Positions 31,985 to 40,399 of a stretch of 47,402 nucleotides of DNA are shown one piece after another. The notes below the pieces were generated by a model, which was not told the DNA's origin, searched no databases, and worked only from the letters and a program-made list of their open reading frames with translations. The stretch lies in the NCBI GenBank assembly GCA_947565425.1, contig CANOFW010000024.1, positions 1-47,402 on the forward strand, given 5' to 3'. The first letter of the stretch is position 1, and every line of letters begins with the position of its first letter. A program made the translations under genes and the position numbers. The stretch is from an uncultured Lachnospiraceae bacterium. GTDB taxonomy: Bacteria; Bacillota; Clostridia; Lachnospirales; Lachnospiraceae.

Positions 31985-32437
31985 TTATTTTTTCAAAGTT
32001 TTGAGAATAGCTTTTTCATAAGATATTTGAAAACTTTCTGATTTATCAAATACCCTCATATAATTTGGTGTTAATTTTAATGACAGGCTGAAAGGACGTA
32101 AAGCCTTGGTTGCTTCCATACTGAGATGCCTGCAAACATCTTCACCACAGAACGGGGTAACACCAATCCACTGTTGTAATGCATTATTAATCATATTACA
32201 CATTCCCCAAGCTACCATATTTTTATTTATTTGGTAGGTTATTAAGTTCTCTGTTGTAATTTTATCTGAATCCAGTTTACCTGTATTTAGATTTATGTGT
32301 ACTGTTCCAGTACCCGCTAAGAGATAAATGTCGTTTCCATTAATAATAAAAAAATCTTGAAACATCCGTGGTTTGTCCATCAATAACATGGTCATCTTAA
32401 ATTGGTCTATTATCTCGTTATTACTAATTCCTATCAT
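31985..32437 (-). CDS. Hypothetical element protein (150 aa)
   Basis: I start it at ATG 32437, with AAAGAGAAAGGA upstream. The frame stays open to 32590 but that region holds the divergent promoters. The 150 residues begin MIGISNNEIIDQFKMTMLLM and contain a Cys-rich stretch WGMCNMINNALQQWIGVTPFCGEDVCRHLS. No family recognised. First gene of a three-gene operon that runs convergently into the 30892 terminator. Confidence 0.5.
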   Translation of the reverse strand: MIGISNNEIIDQFKMTMLLMDKPRMFQDFFIINGNDIYLLAGTGTVHINLNTGKLDSDKITTENLITYQINKNMVAWGMCNMINNALQQWIGVTPFCGEDVCRHLSMEATKALRPFSLSLKLTPNYMRVFDKSESFQISYEKAILKTLKK

Positions 32438-32590
32438 TTTAATTTTTTCCTTTCTCTTTATTAATTTAATACTATGATAGTGTAACATATTGTTGCAAAA
32501 ATGTCTATAAACATTTTGACGCATTTTGTGAATGAAAAATACATATGATACTACCATTGATATAATAAAAGAAAACACAATGGAGGTCAT

Positions 32591-33001
32591 ATGAAAGAAC
32601 TTATGCTTGGTTTTAGGCTACTTAAACTTAGACAAGACCATGACTTGACACAAAAACAGTTATGCGAACAGCTTAATATCAGCCGTTCTGCCTATTCTTA
32701 TTATGAAACAGGAAGCCGAGTGCCAGACCTTATTACTTTAAATATGATTGCAAAATATTATAATATAACCCTTGATGAACTTGTAAATGGCTGTAATGGT
32801 AATAAAGCAGACTCCAATAATATGATTACGGATGTGCAGTTGCTCCACCATTTAACCGCAAAGCATATACCTCCAGAAATGGTCATGGAACTAACAAAAT
32901 CCGACTTTGATTTGCTCATGGATTTAAAAAAACTGACAGACGAGAATAGGGCAGAACTGCTATACTTGATGAAATACAAACTTAGAAAGCAATCAGAATG
33001 A
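32591..33001 (+). CDS. XRE-family regulator (136 aa)
   Basis: 136 residues; residues 7-65 are an HTH_3 domain (RLLKLRQDHDLTQKQLCEQLN ... ISRSAYSYYETG ... NITLDELVNG). C-terminal half helical. Preceded by TGGAGG and a TATAAT-type -10. It faces the 31985 operon divergently, so it probably represses it, and ends in a strong terminator. Confidence 0.85.
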   Translation: MKELMLGFRLLKLRQDHDLTQKQLCEQLNISRSAYSYYETGSRVPDLITLNMIAKYYNITLDELVNGCNGNKADSNNMITDVQLLHHLTAKHIPPEMVMELTKSDFDLLMDLKKLTDENRAELLYLMKYKLRKQSE

Positions 33002-33044
33002 TAGACCACTATCCTTGTAATGGCTGATAGATGGTCTATTTTTA
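33001..33044 (+). terminator. Terminator of XRE gene
   Basis: ATAGACCA/TGGTCTAT (8 bp), inner CTATC/GATAG, then TTTTTAT. Directly after the XRE stop. Confidence 0.8.
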
Positions 33045-33293
33045 TGTAAGGCAGTTGAGAAGGATTTCCAACATAAATTTCATTCCTGCTTGAAACGCCT
33101 CCTGCTCCGCAATGTTTACCGCCGACCAGACAGCAGATTCCGCTTTATGGTATTCTGAAAATGGAACGCCTAAGCCATGCAGATATTCCAATACTGGCTC
33201 AATTTCTGTGTCAACGGCTTCTTCAATCTTGGTTAAGTCTAAATAATCTTCGTCTACCGCTTCATAAATCTTATCTAAAATCTTCTTATCCAT
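33042..33293 (-). CDS. Small hypothetical protein, DUF6809-like (83 aa)
   Basis: Starts at ATG 33293 (AGGGGAAG upstream), 83 residues: MDKKILDKIYEAVDEDYLDLTK then a helical rest ending in EAFQAGMKFMLEILLNCL. The end resembles the small ICE-borne DUF6809 proteins, by memory. Its start overlaps the previous gene's stop by 8 nt. Function unknown. Confidence 0.5.
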   Translation of the reverse strand: MDKKILDKIYEAVDEDYLDLTKIEEAVDTEIEPVLEYLHGLGVPFSEYHKAESAVWSAVNIAEQEAFQAGMKFMLEILLNCLT

Positions 33294-33561
33294 TCTTTTC
33301 TTCCCCTTTTCTGTAATCATAATATGTTAAAACATGAATCAGTGTATACATCTGCGAATAATCTAGCTTCTTCCAGTCGGCCAATCCAAACAATCCCAAC
33401 AAGATAAAATCAAAGAACCGCTTCTCAATCTTCTTCTGTACAATCAGATTACACAAAATTCTGTACTGGCTCTTAGTATAATGTTCTGGCATTGCTGGTC
33501 TTTCAGCAGTCCTGACATTCTGCAAAATAATTGTTCTTACATCATAATTTAACTGTTTCAA
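33286..33561 (-). CDS. Hypothetical element protein (91 aa)
   Basis: The likely start is TTG at 33561, 8 nt after GGAGG; the ATG at 33576 lacks a ribosome site. It overlaps the Cys-rich gene by 20 nt. Contains a hydrophobic stretch RFFDFILLGLFGLADW that could be a buried helix. No family recognised. Confidence 0.5.
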   Translation of the reverse strand: MKQLNYDVRTIILQNVRTAERPAMPEHYTKSQYRILCNLIVQKKIEKRFFDFILLGLFGLADWKKLDYSQMYTLIHVLTYYDYRKGEEKNG

Positions 33562-33736
33562 GCCTTTCACCTCCATTCAGACATTCTTCATAACAGCCGC
33601 AAAACTCGCAATAGCTGTAATCATCGCATTCACCGTAGATAAAACCATTTATAACTAACGGCATACAGTTATTAAGATATTCAGGGCAACGGTTACACGG
33701 TGCGTAAATCACTGGCTTCTGGTTCATCATGCACAT
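33542..33736 (-). CDS. Cys-rich small protein (64 aa)
   Basis: 64 residues with nine cysteines after the N-terminal one, in the pattern CNRCPEYLNNC and CDDYSYCEFCGCYEEC, indicating a zinc-binding or metal-cluster fold. GGGGGG 6 nt before ATG 33736. Typical small ICE protein; function unknown. Confidence 0.6.
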   Translation of the reverse strand: MCMMNQKPVIYAPCNRCPEYLNNCMPLVINGFIYGECDDYSYCEFCGCYEECLNGGERLETVKL

Positions 33737-33752
33737 AATTCAGCCCCCCTTT

Positions 33753-34232
33753 CTAATTTAATGCGAACTGCTTTGATTTGCGGTTTACGGTCTGGCTGCC
33801 GTATTTCACACGGATTTCATCAAGCGACACTTCCTTTTTGTGATACCGCTTGTAATCGCCATAATGCCAGCACCAGCATTTTTTCTTGGGCGCATACTTA
33901 AAGCCAACGCTTTTCAATAATTCACGGCACTCATAGCCGCCATGCACCCATATCCACGAACCAATGATTTCAATGTCTGCGTTGATATGTACAATCTGGT
34001 TTATAACCTCCTTAAACGCTTCATTTTCGGCTTTATCATCATAGGCGTTAGATTGACCGTCTGCATGGCTTTCCCCGCTTAAATCGGCAAATACACGGTC
34101 ATACTCAGCATTAATTTCCTGTGTAACCTCTACACTGCCCCCTTCATTGTCTGGGTGGAATTTCTTTAGCAGTTCCCTGTACCGCTTTCTCAATTCTTCA
34201 ACTGTTTTAACTCCTTCAAAATACTTGTTCAT
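33753..34232 (-). CDS. J-domain (DnaJ-like) element protein
   Basis: 159 residues. Residues 8-50 are a J-domain core with the HPDN motif (KKFHPDNEGGS), which stimulates Hsp70 ATPase. The C-terminal half has a Trp-rich region (SWIWVHGGYECRELL ... KKCWCWHYGDYKRYHKKE). Proteins like this are regular residents of Clostridial conjugative elements. They may hijack host DnaK for transfer or replication. Start at 34232 after GGAG-type site. Confidence 0.75.
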   Translation of the reverse strand: MNKYFEGVKTVEELRKRYRELLKKFHPDNEGGSVEVTQEINAEYDRVFADLSGESHADGQSNAYDDKAENEAFKEVINQIVHINADIEIIGSWIWVHGGYECRELLKSVGFKYAPKKKCWCWHYGDYKRYHKKEVSLDEIRVKYGSQTVNRKSKQFALN

Positions 34233-34255
34233 CTGTCCATGCTCCTTTCGTTTGT

Positions 34256-34444
34256 TTACAGATACCGTTTCATTCCATCACTGCACGCCGCTTTTAAGAA
34301 AAGCATTTTTCCGCTTTCCTTTGCGTTTTTGATTACAGTTTCCGCTTGTTCCAATAATGGGGTCTTTCCGTAATACCTGCCGTTGTCTGTCGGGCATTGC
34401 GGATATTCATAGATTTCATAGTGCAGAATTGTATAATCCGCCAT
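34256..34444 (-). CDS. Small hypothetical protein (62 aa)
   Basis: 62 residues, AAAGGAG before the ATG. Begins MADYTILHYEIYEYPQCPTDNG; amphipathic helix at the end. Not recognised. Preceded by a T-rich leader resembling that of the next upstream gene. Confidence 0.5.
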   Translation of the reverse strand: MADYTILHYEIYEYPQCPTDNGRYYGKTPLLEQAETVIKNAKESGKMLFLKAACSDGMKRYL

Positions 34445-34523
34445 AACTGCATTTCTCCTTTCGCTATGCTCTGTTTTCTAAAATAAAAAAAGCCTTTTAA
34501 CGTCATGCTTGGGACACGTGGCA

Positions 34524-35123
34524 TTACAACGCCGCTATGTATGAATCTGGATTGCCTTCTTTGAAACGCTTTCTTTCCCTCCGCTCATTCCATAACAGTT
34601 GTAAAAGTTCTTCCTGTGAGTGTGGGCGGTACTGGACAGACTGTAACCTTCCATAATCCATATCAGGACAGCCGCTAAACCTATCATCTGCGCTCTGGAC
34701 ACGGCAACCATGCTCATACTCCAAGATAACGGTTTCAGTTTTGATAGATACAGAGTGCACATGATTGTAATGCCCTGTATAATTCAGTGCATAAACATTC
34801 CCCATCACTGAATCCTGTGTGCCGCCTGTAACTTCAACCAGAAAGGCAAGGACAGGCTCGCTTGTCTGCTCTGCATAGAAACGAAATGTGTTATTTTCCC
34901 TTGTGCCTTTCAGGTACACATTCCTTTCCAGTAAGCACCATGTCCCATGCGTGCGGCATAACCATAGGAATGTCTTTTCCTGCTGTTCCTTCCTGTCTGC
35001 CGCTTCTGACAAAATCTCCTTGTCAATCTCAAAGTCTGACTGATAGAATTTTGTGTGCTTCTCCACAACCTTCCCCATAAATTCCAGAATGTCCACATTG
35101 CTAAACTTTGTTTTTTCCAACAT
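34524..35123 (-). CDS. Hypothetical element protein (199 aa)
   Basis: Starts at ATG 35123 with AAAGGAG (spacing 7); a longer frame to 35183 has no ribosome site. 199 residues, mixed alpha/beta with FLWLCRTHGTWCLLERNVY, and a basic tail (NERRERKRFKEGN). It occurs with the DnaJ-like gene in similar elements by my memory, with no assigned role. Confidence 0.5.
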   Translation of the reverse strand: MLEKTKFSNVDILEFMGKVVEKHTKFYQSDFEIDKEILSEAADRKEQQEKTFLWLCRTHGTWCLLERNVYLKGTRENNTFRFYAEQTSEPVLAFLVEVTGGTQDSVMGNVYALNYTGHYNHVHSVSIKTETVILEYEHGCRVQSADDRFSGCPDMDYGRLQSVQYRPHSQEELLQLLWNERRERKRFKEGNPDSYIAAL

Positions 35124-35303
35124 AATAAAACTCCTTTCACTCCGCTTATTTTTAGGCAACAAAAAAAGACAGTTTAACGACATATCCAGGTCGTGATTTC
35201 CTGCTATGATAGAGGGTGGGGGTCATAACAAAAAATCTCATTTCAAACCATATAACCAACTGGCTCTCAAAATTTTATATATTTTTAAGCCCTATATGGC
35301 GTT

Positions 35304-35873
35304 TTACACTGCTGACTGTTTTCTCTTTGCACGGATAAGCGTTGATTTGCTGATTCCGGTAAGTTCTTCCACCTGTTTATAAGAATGGGATTCTAACAGC
35401 TCTAATGCATGGTTTATCTTCTTGCTGTTATATTTAGGCGGTCTGCCCTCCTTAAAGTCTGCGCTCTGCTTTGCGATAGCCTTGCCGCCCTGTGTCCGTT
35501 CGATAATCATAGCCCTTTCAAATTCTGCAAACGCTAATAAATTTGTTACTATCAGCCGCCCCATTGGAGTATTTTCAATCAGCCCCATATTTAAAATATG
35601 AATTTTTACTCCCTTATTCATAAGGCGGTCGATATACTCCAACCCCTCTTTGGTAGAGCGGCAGAAACGGTCTAATTTGGTTACTATGACATAATCATCT
35701 TTTTCAGCCTGTTCTATCACTTTATTAAATAAAGGCCGCTCCTTCGCCCCAGAATAGCTTTCCACAACAATTTCCGCATCTGCATAAAGATTCTTTATAG
35801 CGTTGGTCTGTTCCTCAATGCTGTTTCCGTCTAGCTGTCCTTTGGTAGATACCCGTGTATATCCGTATTTCAT
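35304..35873 (-). CDS. Small serine resolvase/invertase
   Basis: 189 residues from ATG 35873 (AAAGGAG, spacing 10). Catalytic domain with nucleophile Ser in [26 protein letters not shown], and [17 protein letters not shown]-terminal HTH_7 ([27 protein letters not shown]) binds DNA. It probably resolves replicon multimers, consistent with a plasmid-like element; inversion of a segment is an alternative, but no inverted repeats of a switch were found. Confidence 0.88.
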   Translation of the reverse strand: MKYGYTRVSTKGQLDGNSIEEQTNAIKNLYADAEIVVESYSGAKERPLFNKVIEQAEKDDYVIVTKLDRFCRSTKEGLEYIDRLMNKGVKIHILNMGLIENTPMGRLIVTNLLAFAEFERAMIIERTQGGKAIAKQSADFKEGRPPKYNSKKINHALELLESHSYKQVEELTGISKSTLIRAKRKQSAV

Positions 35874-35916
35874 AGTCCGTATGCTCCTTTCGGTTTTAGT
35901 TTTGACCATAAGAAAT

Positions 35917-35962
35917 GACACCGTTCAAAGCCGCTGTTTTCCATTGGCAATGTAACGGTGTC
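35917..35962 (-). terminator. Terminator after rlmD
   Basis: GACACCGTT/AACGGTGTC (9-bp perfect) with 28-nt loop holding a smaller GCC/GGC stem. After it on the minus strand comes ATTTCTTATGG. It lies between the rlmD stop and the resolvase. Confidence 0.5.
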
Positions 35963-36009
35963 AAATCTTATAAGTTTTGAATCACTTTATCAATATGTAT
36001 TTTCTCTTA

Positions 36010-37785
36010 CTAAATCAGTTCATAATATTTCAACGCTTCTTTTATATATTCTATTTTATCTTTTGGACAATGTTTAATATCAGGATTATCTTTCTTAGAT
36101 TTATTATAGTTTTCGCCCATTTCAATACCACACAAGCGTTTGACTTCTGCTATGTACCTCGAATGCACATGAACCCCATACTTATCCATAACAAACTCTT
36201 GAATCCGCTTATATGTAGGATTTTTCAACTCTGGAATATCCCCCTCCTGCACCTCCATTTTAACTTCAATCTTCGGTGTACCTTTTTTGCGGGATAATTG
36301 GACTACCGTCTCTACATGCACACTCTGTGGAAACATGTCTACTGGCTGCACTTCCCTCAGCTCATACTCTTCCCCACACAAATATTTCAAATCCCGCGCC
36401 AGCGTTGCCGGGTCGCAGCTCACATATACCACACGCTCCGGCTTCATTTTCAAAATTGTCTCCAGACACTTCTCATCACAGCCCTTGCGGGGCGGGTCTA
36501 CCACAATAACGTCCGGGTGCAGCATTCCCTCTGACCGTTCTCCTGCATTCCCTTTATTTTCTTCTGCCAAAATCGTCCGACCGTTCTCCTGTGTTTCTTC
36601 ACAATATCCTGTCATCAATCTTTTGTCTTGCTGCTGCATTGCTTTTTCATAAAACTCCGGCAAAACTTCCTCTGCCCTTCCCACAAAAAACGTGACATTC
36701 TCAATCCCATTGCATTTCGCATTGTTTCTGGCATCCGCGATAGCGTCTTCCACAACCTCTACCCCGTATACATGCCTAGCTTTCTGCGCAAGAAACAATG
36801 AAATGGTTCCAATTCCGCAATAAAGATCCCAGACAATTTCTGCTCCAGTTAAGCCCGCATAATTCAACGCCGTCTCATAGAGTTTCCTGGTCTGGACAGG
36901 ATTGACCTGATAGAATGACAGAGGAGAAATCTGATATTTTATGCTGCCGATATAATCTGTAATATACGCCTGCCCCCACAAGCAAATTATTTCCTTTCCC
37001 AAGATTACATTGGTATTCTTCTCATTCACATTGAGCGTGATACTCGTCATACCTGTAAGCGATTTTAGTCGTTCCACCAATTTTTCTACATGAGGAATCT
37101 TCCTGCCATTGACTACCAGGCAGACCATAATCTCCTTCGTGGTAAAACCATAACGTACAAGCACATGACGCACGAGCCCCTTCCCGGAAATTTCATTGTA
37201 AGCCGAAACGTGATATTTCTCCATAAATGAAATCACTATATCCAATATTTTCTCATTGGCTTCCACACCCAGATAACATTTGCGGTTCGGGATAATCTGA
37301 TGGCTTCTCGCCGCATAAAATCCCGTGACTATCCTGCCGTCTTTATCTGTCCCAATCGGAAATTGCGCTTTATTGCGATAGAAAAAAGGCTCCTCCATAC
37401 CGATAATCGGATGAAAAAGGATGCCCTGTTCATTAGATGTTATTTTATCGCTAAACGAAAAGCCGCCAATTCTTTCAAGATTGTCCCGAACCTTCTTCTC
37501 TTTAAATTCTAGTTGCTGCCCATAATTCATCACCTGAATCTGGCAGCCGCCGCACTGCCGATAATATTCACATCGCGGCTCAATGCGACAAGAAGAAGGT
37601 TCAAGTACTTCCAACAATCTGCCATATCCATAGCGTTTTTTCATTTTCATAATTTTGATTAGAACTCTGTCTCCCATGACAGCATCCTTCACAAAAAACG
37701 CTACACCATCCACCTTTCCAATGCCTGCGCCATCCACCGCCAGATCTTCAATCACAAGCTCAAGTTCCATATTTTTCTCAAACAT
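36010..37785 (-). CDS. rlmD: 23S rRNA uracil-5-methyltransferase, element-altered 3' end
   Basis: 591 residues from ATG 37785, one base after the yhaM stop. TRAM domain 1-60; Fe-S cysteines in CEYYRQCGGCQ; SAM site WDLYCGIGTISLF; catalytic Cys in YVSCDPATLARD. It makes m5U in 23S rRNA (U1939, and perhaps U747). A 40-residue low-complexity insertion (about 385-425) precedes the DPPRKGC motif. After HVETVVQLSRK come about 92 residues (KGTPKIEV ... KEALKYYELI) that lie inside the element, so the C-terminus is supplied by the inserted DNA. Confidence 0.88.
   Translation of the reverse strand: MFEKNMELELVIEDLAVDGAGIGKVDGVAFFVKDAVMGDRVLIKIMKMKKRYGYGRLLEVLEPSSCRIEPRCEYYRQCGGCQIQVMNYGQQLEFKEKKVRDNLERIGGFSFSDKITSNEQGILFHPIIGMEEPFFYRNKAQFPIGTDKDGRIVTGFYAARSHQIIPNRKCYLGVEANEKILDIVISFMEKYHVSAYNEISGKGLVRHVLVRYGFTTKEIMVCLVVNGRKIPHVEKLVERLKSLTGMTSITLNVNEKNTNVILGKEIICLWGQAYITDYIGSIKYQISPLSFYQVNPVQTRKLYETALNYAGLTGAEIVWDLYCGIGTISLFLAQKARHVYGVEVVEDAIADARNNAKCNGIENVTFFVGRAEEVLPEFYEKAMQQQDKRLMTGYCEETQENGRTILAEENKGNAGERSEGMLHPDVIVVDPPRKGCDEKCLETILKMKPERVVYVSCDPATLARDLKYLCGEEYELREVQPVDMFPQSVHVETVVQLSRKKGTPKIEVKMEVQEGDIPELKNPTYKRIQEFVMDKYGVHVHSRYIAEVKRLCGIEMGENYNKSKKDNPDIKHCPKDKIEYIKEALKYYELI
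36305..36312. repeat. Right attachment core (att)
   Basis: Second copy of ACCGTCTC, inside rlmD at its HVETVV codons. Distance to the left core is 10,673 bp. Confidence 0.65.
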
Positions 37786-37786
37786 T

Positions 37787-38734
37787 TTATTCCTCACTCG
37801 TCTTACGAATATTTGACTCAAACAACCGATTGTAACCTAACCAGCCATTATTTCCATTTGCCGCTGCTAACGCTTCTTTCATCGTCTGCATCTTAGCGTC
37901 CGTATTATCAGCAAAACTAAGAGCAACCGCTTCAGCAAGCGCCGGCTTCTTAGGGGAGCCAAATTCCAGCTCTCCGTGGTGCGCCAAAATACAGTGGCGC
38001 AATTCATTTGCCAGTTTCACCGGAAAGCCTGGAATTGTGCGGATTTTCTCACCCACCATTTCAGCGCCAATCACAATATGCCCCAAAAGCTGTCCCTCAT
38101 CTGTATAATCATTTTCCGGAAATACTGACAACTCCTTCAGCTTGCCAATATCATGAAAAATTGCCGCCGTAATCAATAAATCGCGGTGAAGGATGGGATA
38201 CATTTTCGTATAGCAATCACAGAGCTTTGCCACAGAAAGCGTATGTTCCAGCAATCCTCCAACAAAGCCATGGTGCACACTTTTCGCCGCACTGTGGAAT
38301 TTAAAACGCCGCTCAAAGTCTTTGTCTTGCAAAAAGAATTTGGCGCACAATTGTTTGAGATAGGGATTCTTCATATCTCCAATTAGCTTTGTCAGTTCCT
38401 GATACATACTGTCAATATCTTTCTCACTAACTGGCAGATAGTCCGCTGGATTATACTCACCTTCCCGCACTTTGCGAATACGCTTAACATTGAGCTGCAA
38501 AGAGCCCTGAAAACTGGTTACGTCCCCCATAACGTCAATGTAATCCAAAGCGTCAAATTCGTCTATTCCCTGCGAATTAGGATCCCAAATTTTCGCATCC
38601 AACACACCCGTCTTATCCTGCAAAATCAGGGATTCATATGGCTTTCCTGCCTTGGTAAGCGCTGCCTGCCTGCTTTTACAAAGATAAATCTCCCCGACAC
38701 GCTCGCCTTCCCGCAAGCTCTCAATATATTTCAT
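37787..38734 (-). CDS. yhaM: 3'-5' exoribonuclease YhaM (HD domain)
   Basis: 315 residues, the length of the Bacillus enzyme. An N-terminal OB-fold (KAGKPYESLILQDKTGVLDAKIWDPN) binds nucleic acid. The HD domain has HHGFVGGLLEHTL and FHDIGKLKEL, the metal-ligating His-Asp pair. It degrades RNA (and ssDNA) from the 3' end. Forms an operon with rlmD (1 nt) and the pseudoprotease gene (14 nt upstream). GAAGGAG before ATG. Confidence 0.9.
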   Translation of the reverse strand: MKYIESLREGERVGEIYLCKSRQAALTKAGKPYESLILQDKTGVLDAKIWDPNSQGIDEFDALDYIDVMGDVTSFQGSLQLNVKRIRKVREGEYNPADYLPVSEKDIDSMYQELTKLIGDMKNPYLKQLCAKFFLQDKDFERRFKFHSAAKSVHHGFVGGLLEHTLSVAKLCDCYTKMYPILHRDLLITAAIFHDIGKLKELSVFPENDYTDEGQLLGHIVIGAEMVGEKIRTIPGFPVKLANELRHCILAHHGELEFGSPKKPALAEAVALSFADNTDAKMQTMKEALAAANGNNGWLGYNRLFESNIRKTSEE

Positions 38735-38748
38735 ACATTTACTCCTTC

Positions 38749-40041
38749 TTATTGTAAAATTCCAACGATCACCTTACATTCCAAATCCGTATAGCTCTCA
38801 CCGCTCTGGCGTTTTACAGTAATTGTAATCTCATCCCCTGGTTCTCTCTCATAAACCCTTTGGTAATACTGCACCGTATTAATGATCTCTTCTCCATTGA
38901 TCTGCGTGATGACATCCGCTTCCTGTAATCCTGCTACCATCGCCGGGGAATCCAATTCCACTGACTTAATATACACGCCTCGGGGGATTCCAAATTCTTC
39001 CGCAATTGCATTTGTCACCGTACTGATACGCAATCCCACATAAGAAATGTCCTGATTATTCAACAAATCTTCAATGACCTGTTTCAGCTCAGAAATAGAC
39101 AACGCAGTAATCGTGTTACGGTTATTCTGATTACTGTAATCTTGCAAGATCAATCCTATCACTTCTCGCTGTAAATTTATCAGCACACCGCTGCCATTCT
39201 CATTTCCCATAATATCCGTCGTAAAAATTGTATAATTCGTATCTATTGTGGAAACTGTATTCTGAGAAGAAGTGATTGTCCCACACAAAATGGAATTACT
39301 GGCACCCAACGGACTTCCAATGGCAATCACAGATGTTCCCTGTGTAACATTGTAAGAATTGCCAAGCTCCGCAATACTGATTTCATTCATAGTCTCCTCT
39401 GAAATCTCGGCTAATGGAACCGCTATTACGGCAATCCCCGTATTTCCATCATATTTTTTCAGAGAAGCAGAAGCCTCCGTTTCATCAATAAACGTAATGT
39501 GAATTGCCTTAGCATCCACAATAATCTTTTTCTCTGTCAGTATCAAAAGTTCCTCGTCTTTGTTGCCTATTATAATACCCGAAGCGCTATTCTCATTCTC
39601 ATAGGGTGTGTCAAACCAATCCATGCCGCTGGTCACTCCTGTAACCGTCACCATAGACTTATTCGCCTGCTTTCCAATTGCATACAGCTTATCCTGCAAT
39701 GCCTGGTAGTCCTCCGGCTCTAACTCTTCTTTCACCACAACCGGTTCTTTTTCCGGCTCTTCTTCCGGCTCCTCTTCCTCTTCTTTCTTAGGCGCCGGCT
39801 GAATCTCTTGCGGTAGGACGTCCTTGGGAATCGTAATCGTGGACTCCTCTTCCGGATACAGTCGTTCTTCAATATGAGGCTTCAACAGCACAAATACAAA
39901 ACACGCCGTTACGCCAAACATTACCGCACATAGAAGATTAAAACCTGCTTTGAGCAACATGCGCCGCCTATTGAGGGGCTTGTCCTTTATTTTCTCCTTA
40001 ATAAATGCGAATTCCTGCTCACCCTGCTCCTGTTGTTTCAT
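38749..40041 (-). CDS. HtrA-like PDZ protein with degenerate catalytic triad
   Basis: 430 residues. A membrane anchor (FNLLCAVMFGVTACFVFVLL, residues 33-52), an acidic linker, a trypsin-like domain and a C-terminal PDZ domain (YIKSVELDSPAMVAGLQEADVITQINGEEI). Aligned by eye to HtrA, the His position reads LTEKKII in place of LTNNHVV and the Asp position YDGNTGIAV in place of DPRTDLAV. The Ser block GNENGSGVL is kept. So His and Asp of the triad are missing and the protease is probably inactive: a scaffold or sensor in the envelope. Start ATG after AGGAGG. Confidence 0.8.
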   Translation of the reverse strand: MKQQEQGEQEFAFIKEKIKDKPLNRRRMLLKAGFNLLCAVMFGVTACFVFVLLKPHIEERLYPEEESTITIPKDVLPQEIQPAPKKEEEEEPEEEPEKEPVVVKEELEPEDYQALQDKLYAIGKQANKSMVTVTGVTSGMDWFDTPYENENSASGIIIGNKDEELLILTEKKIIVDAKAIHITFIDETEASASLKKYDGNTGIAVIAVPLAEISEETMNEISIAELGNSYNVTQGTSVIAIGSPLGASNSILCGTITSSQNTVSTIDTNYTIFTTDIMGNENGSGVLINLQREVIGLILQDYSNQNNRNTITALSISELKQVIEDLLNNQDISYVGLRISTVTNAIAEEFGIPRGVYIKSVELDSPAMVAGLQEADVITQINGEEIINTVQYYQRVYEREPGDEITITVKRQSGESYTDLECKVIVGILQ

Positions 40042-40135
40042 AACCGCCCTCCTGATGATTTATCTTTCATGCGTTTATGCCCAATACCCAGTTACTGTTT
40101 CTTTCATTCACAGTATAAAAACCATCCCTTTTACC

Positions 40136-40187
40136 ATTATACGTTTTTCCCCCATTTGTTGCAAGATTTTTCTTTTTGAGTTATACT
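40136..40187. promoter_or_regulatory. Divergent promoters sharing a palindromic -35
   Basis: TTGCAA (40159-40164) is its own reverse complement. To the left, 17 bp away, lies TATAAT for the minus-strand htrA-like operon (40136-40141). To the right, 17 bp away, lies TATACT for mutS2 (40182-40187). Both are near-consensus. Confidence 0.65.
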
Positions 40188-40189
40188 TT

Positions 40190-40386
40190 GACCTAAGGGG
40201 GGACCCACGCAGTGGGTGGATGCCTTAGGTCTCTTGGAACAGCCAATAGTTTTTATTGGCATGAGGAGGGGCCCACGCAGTGGGTGGAGCCCTGATGCCT
40301 ACTTCCGTCTCCATAGAAGTATCGCGCAGTGGGTGGAGCCCTGATGCCTCATACCCAAGCCAACAAAGTAAATTGGCATAAGGAGG
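40190..40386 (+). repeat. Repeated hairpins in the mutS2 leader
   Basis: GCAGTGGGTGGA occurs three times (about 40209, 40277, 40326). The first copy is in a GACCTAAGG/CCTTAGGTC stem with an inner ACCCAC/GTGGGT. The second lies in a GGCAT/ATGCC stem with GGGC/GCCC and CCCAC/GTGGG. Units GCCAA...TTGGCAT(A/G)AGGAGG occur twice, the second being the mutS2 ribosome site. This suggests a duplicated repeat (REP- or MITE-like) that forms the 5' leader. Confidence 0.65.
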
Positions 40387-40399
40387 AAACACAATTCCT

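Larger units (their letters stand above)
25632..36312. mobile_element. 10.67-kb integrative element in rlmD
   Basis: Bounded by an identical 8-bp core ACCGTCTC: 25632-25639 in the recombinase 3' end and 36305-36312 in rlmD. Around both cores the coding strands specify the same RlmD peptide, HVETVV-LSRK. The recombinase ends at one boundary, as usual for serine-integrase elements. Contents: large serine recombinase, Rep/relaxase-like protein with iterons, three XRE regulators, ICE-type small genes, resolvase. No conjugation ATPase or type IV secretion genes are seen, so it could be mobilizable or plasmid-like rather than self-transmissible. Confidence 0.75.

Noticed and set aside
40190-40260. 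T-box leader for mutS2
   Set aside because: GGGTGG occurs in the hairpins but lacks the rest of the T-box sequence.
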